Source: Armatimonadota bacterium (GTDB lineage: Bacteria > Armatimonadota > Zipacnadia > Zipacnadales > UBA11051). Taken from it: a stretch of DNA of 6,072 nucleotides. The notes beneath the pieces were generated by a model. The model saw only the letters and a list, made by a program, of their open reading frames with translations. It did not search any database and had not been told where the DNA came from. The stretch spans positions 4,905 to 10,976 of the forward strand of contig DPJP01000166.1 in the NCBI GenBank assembly GCA_003542955.1, in the 5' to 3' direction. A program made the position numbers and the translations under genes. Positions 5,319 to 6,072 of this stretch are shown here, one piece after another (position 1 is the first letter of the stretch; each line of letters begins with the position of its first letter).

Positions 5319-6072
5319 CTACAGGAGTGGCAGATACCAATGCCCCTGCACTCCTCCCGCCCGTTCATTGCCCCTCGTGCCCGAAACATCCACATCCACG
5401 CACCTGCGCCAGATCACGTAGCTCTCGCCCAGCGTCGCATCGATCGCCTCATCGTTCGCGGCACCCTGTCTGCCGGTCGCGACCCACTGCTCGCGCACCC
5501 AGTTTCTGTACAGGAGCGACAGGTCGGAGTAGCGCCAGCCGAGCCAGTATGCATCACCTTCGGGTCCGACGAATGCGCGGTCCTCTTCAGCCAGATAGCA
5601 CCCTGGCGCGGGGACCCAGTACCCGATGGATGGGAAGGGCGGGAAGAGCCTGTTGGGATGGCCGAACTCCGCGTAGCAGCCCACGTCGGCGCTGCCCATC
5701 TGCAGTATCACTGGCACTGATCCGGGGACGGGCTTCACGGGAAGCCCGGTGGCCACCTCAGCGGCCCAGACGAGGCAACGGATTGGCACCTTGTCTGCGA
5801 CAACGGCTACCTGATCCTCTTCATGGGCCGCGGATACTATCATGTCTACGTCGGTTCTCCCACATGCAATCCGGAACAAGTCGCCCAGGCCATACACCCC
5901 GGGCTCCACCGTGACGTGTGTGTCACCCCACTCAGCGAACACATGCGGGCTCTCCCACCACAGAACCGACCCGGCCAGCAGCGGGCCCGGGCACGTCTCC
6001 GGCGTAGGGGGCCGAATGGCGGGAGGCCACATGTAAGTGGGTCTGCCGTCGGCGCGCGGCACGGAAAGCTCC
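5319..6072 (-). CDS. Hypothetical protein of unknown family (5'-partial)
   Basis: About 250 C-terminal residues are visible on the - strand, ending at TAG (complement of 5319-5321). The frame is open to the right edge, so a GTG at 6062 is probably internal. Composition looks truly coding: many Trp, Tyr, Gly and acidic residues, few Arg/Ser runs, and mostly G or C at third codon positions. Recognisable stretches include PTYMWPPAIRPP, AGSVLWWESPHVFAEWGD, PFPSIGYWVPAPGCYLAEED, YWLGWRYSDLSLLYRNWVRE and GESYVIWRRCVDVDVSG. There is no obvious transmembrane segment or catalytic motif, and I do not recognise the family. The aromatic, beta-strand-like pattern could suit an extracellular protein, but this is speculation. 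It converges with the glycosidase-like gene across the repeat-bearing spacer, so it is not in the same operon. Confidence -1.
   Translation of the reverse strand, partial: ELSVPRADGRPTYMWPPAIRPPTPETCPGPLLAGSVLWWESPHVFAEWGDTHVTVEPGVYGLGDLFRIACGRTDVDMIVSAAHEEDQVAVVADKVPIRCLVWAAEVATGLPVKPVPGSVPVILQMGSADVGCYAEFGHPNRLFPPFPSIGYWVPAPGCYLAEEDRAFVGPEGDAYWLGWRYSDLSLLYRNWVREQWVATGRQGAANDEAIDATLGESYVIWRRCVDVDVSGTRGNERAGGVQGHWYLPLL

Noticed and set aside
4988..5914. Long + strand open frame (308 codons) opposite the - strand gene
   Set aside because: The translation is dominated by Arg, Ser, Pro and His without domain-like pattern, begins inside the repeat tail, and is the antisense shadow of a much more protein-like - strand frame.

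Overview
The window is GC-rich bacterial DNA with long reading frames, a strong Shine-Dalgarno sequence and large secreted multi-domain carbohydrate-active proteins. A DUF4838-type protein beside a secreted glycosidase-like protein with FN3, discoidin and lectin-like modules is typical of polysaccharide degraders among Armatimonadota, Planctomycetota, Lentisphaerota and related uncultured lineages. No marker gene is present, so the phylum is an inference only.

Layout: (1) From the left edge to 1444, + strand, lies the 3' part of a DUF4838-family gene ending in a carbohydrate-binding-like jelly roll. (2) 1445-1683 is a spacer filled almost entirely by two imperfect stem-loops in opposite orientation, followed by a ribosome binding site. 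(3) 1684-4890, + strand, is a complete 1068-residue secreted protein: signal peptide, N-terminal beta region, TIM-barrel-like glycosidase region, FN3, a discoidin-like (F5/8 type C) region and a LamG/DUF1080-like region. (4) 4891-5318 is a second spacer with one intact stem-loop of the same family, a 48-base direct repeat, and a decayed fourth copy. (5) 5319 to the right edge, - strand, is the 3' part of an unrecognised gene convergent with the glycosidase-like gene.

The two + strand genes plausibly work together outside the cytoplasm on a complex glycan; the substrate cannot be read from the sequence. The most notable signal is the repeat family. Three intact copies have 20-base arms, 34-35-base loops and mismatches at the same two arm positions (7 and 10). 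The inner arms come in two versions (ATTGCG and ATCGCG types) whose changes are compensated on the opposite arm. Copies sit 7 and 9 bases after stop codons, and two form a tail-to-tail pair. This looks like a REP/BIME-like, structure-selected repeat, perhaps mobilised in trans by an IS200/RAYT-type transposase not present here. A second notable signal is that the discoidin halves of the large protein appear in swapped order inside a split lectin-like domain.
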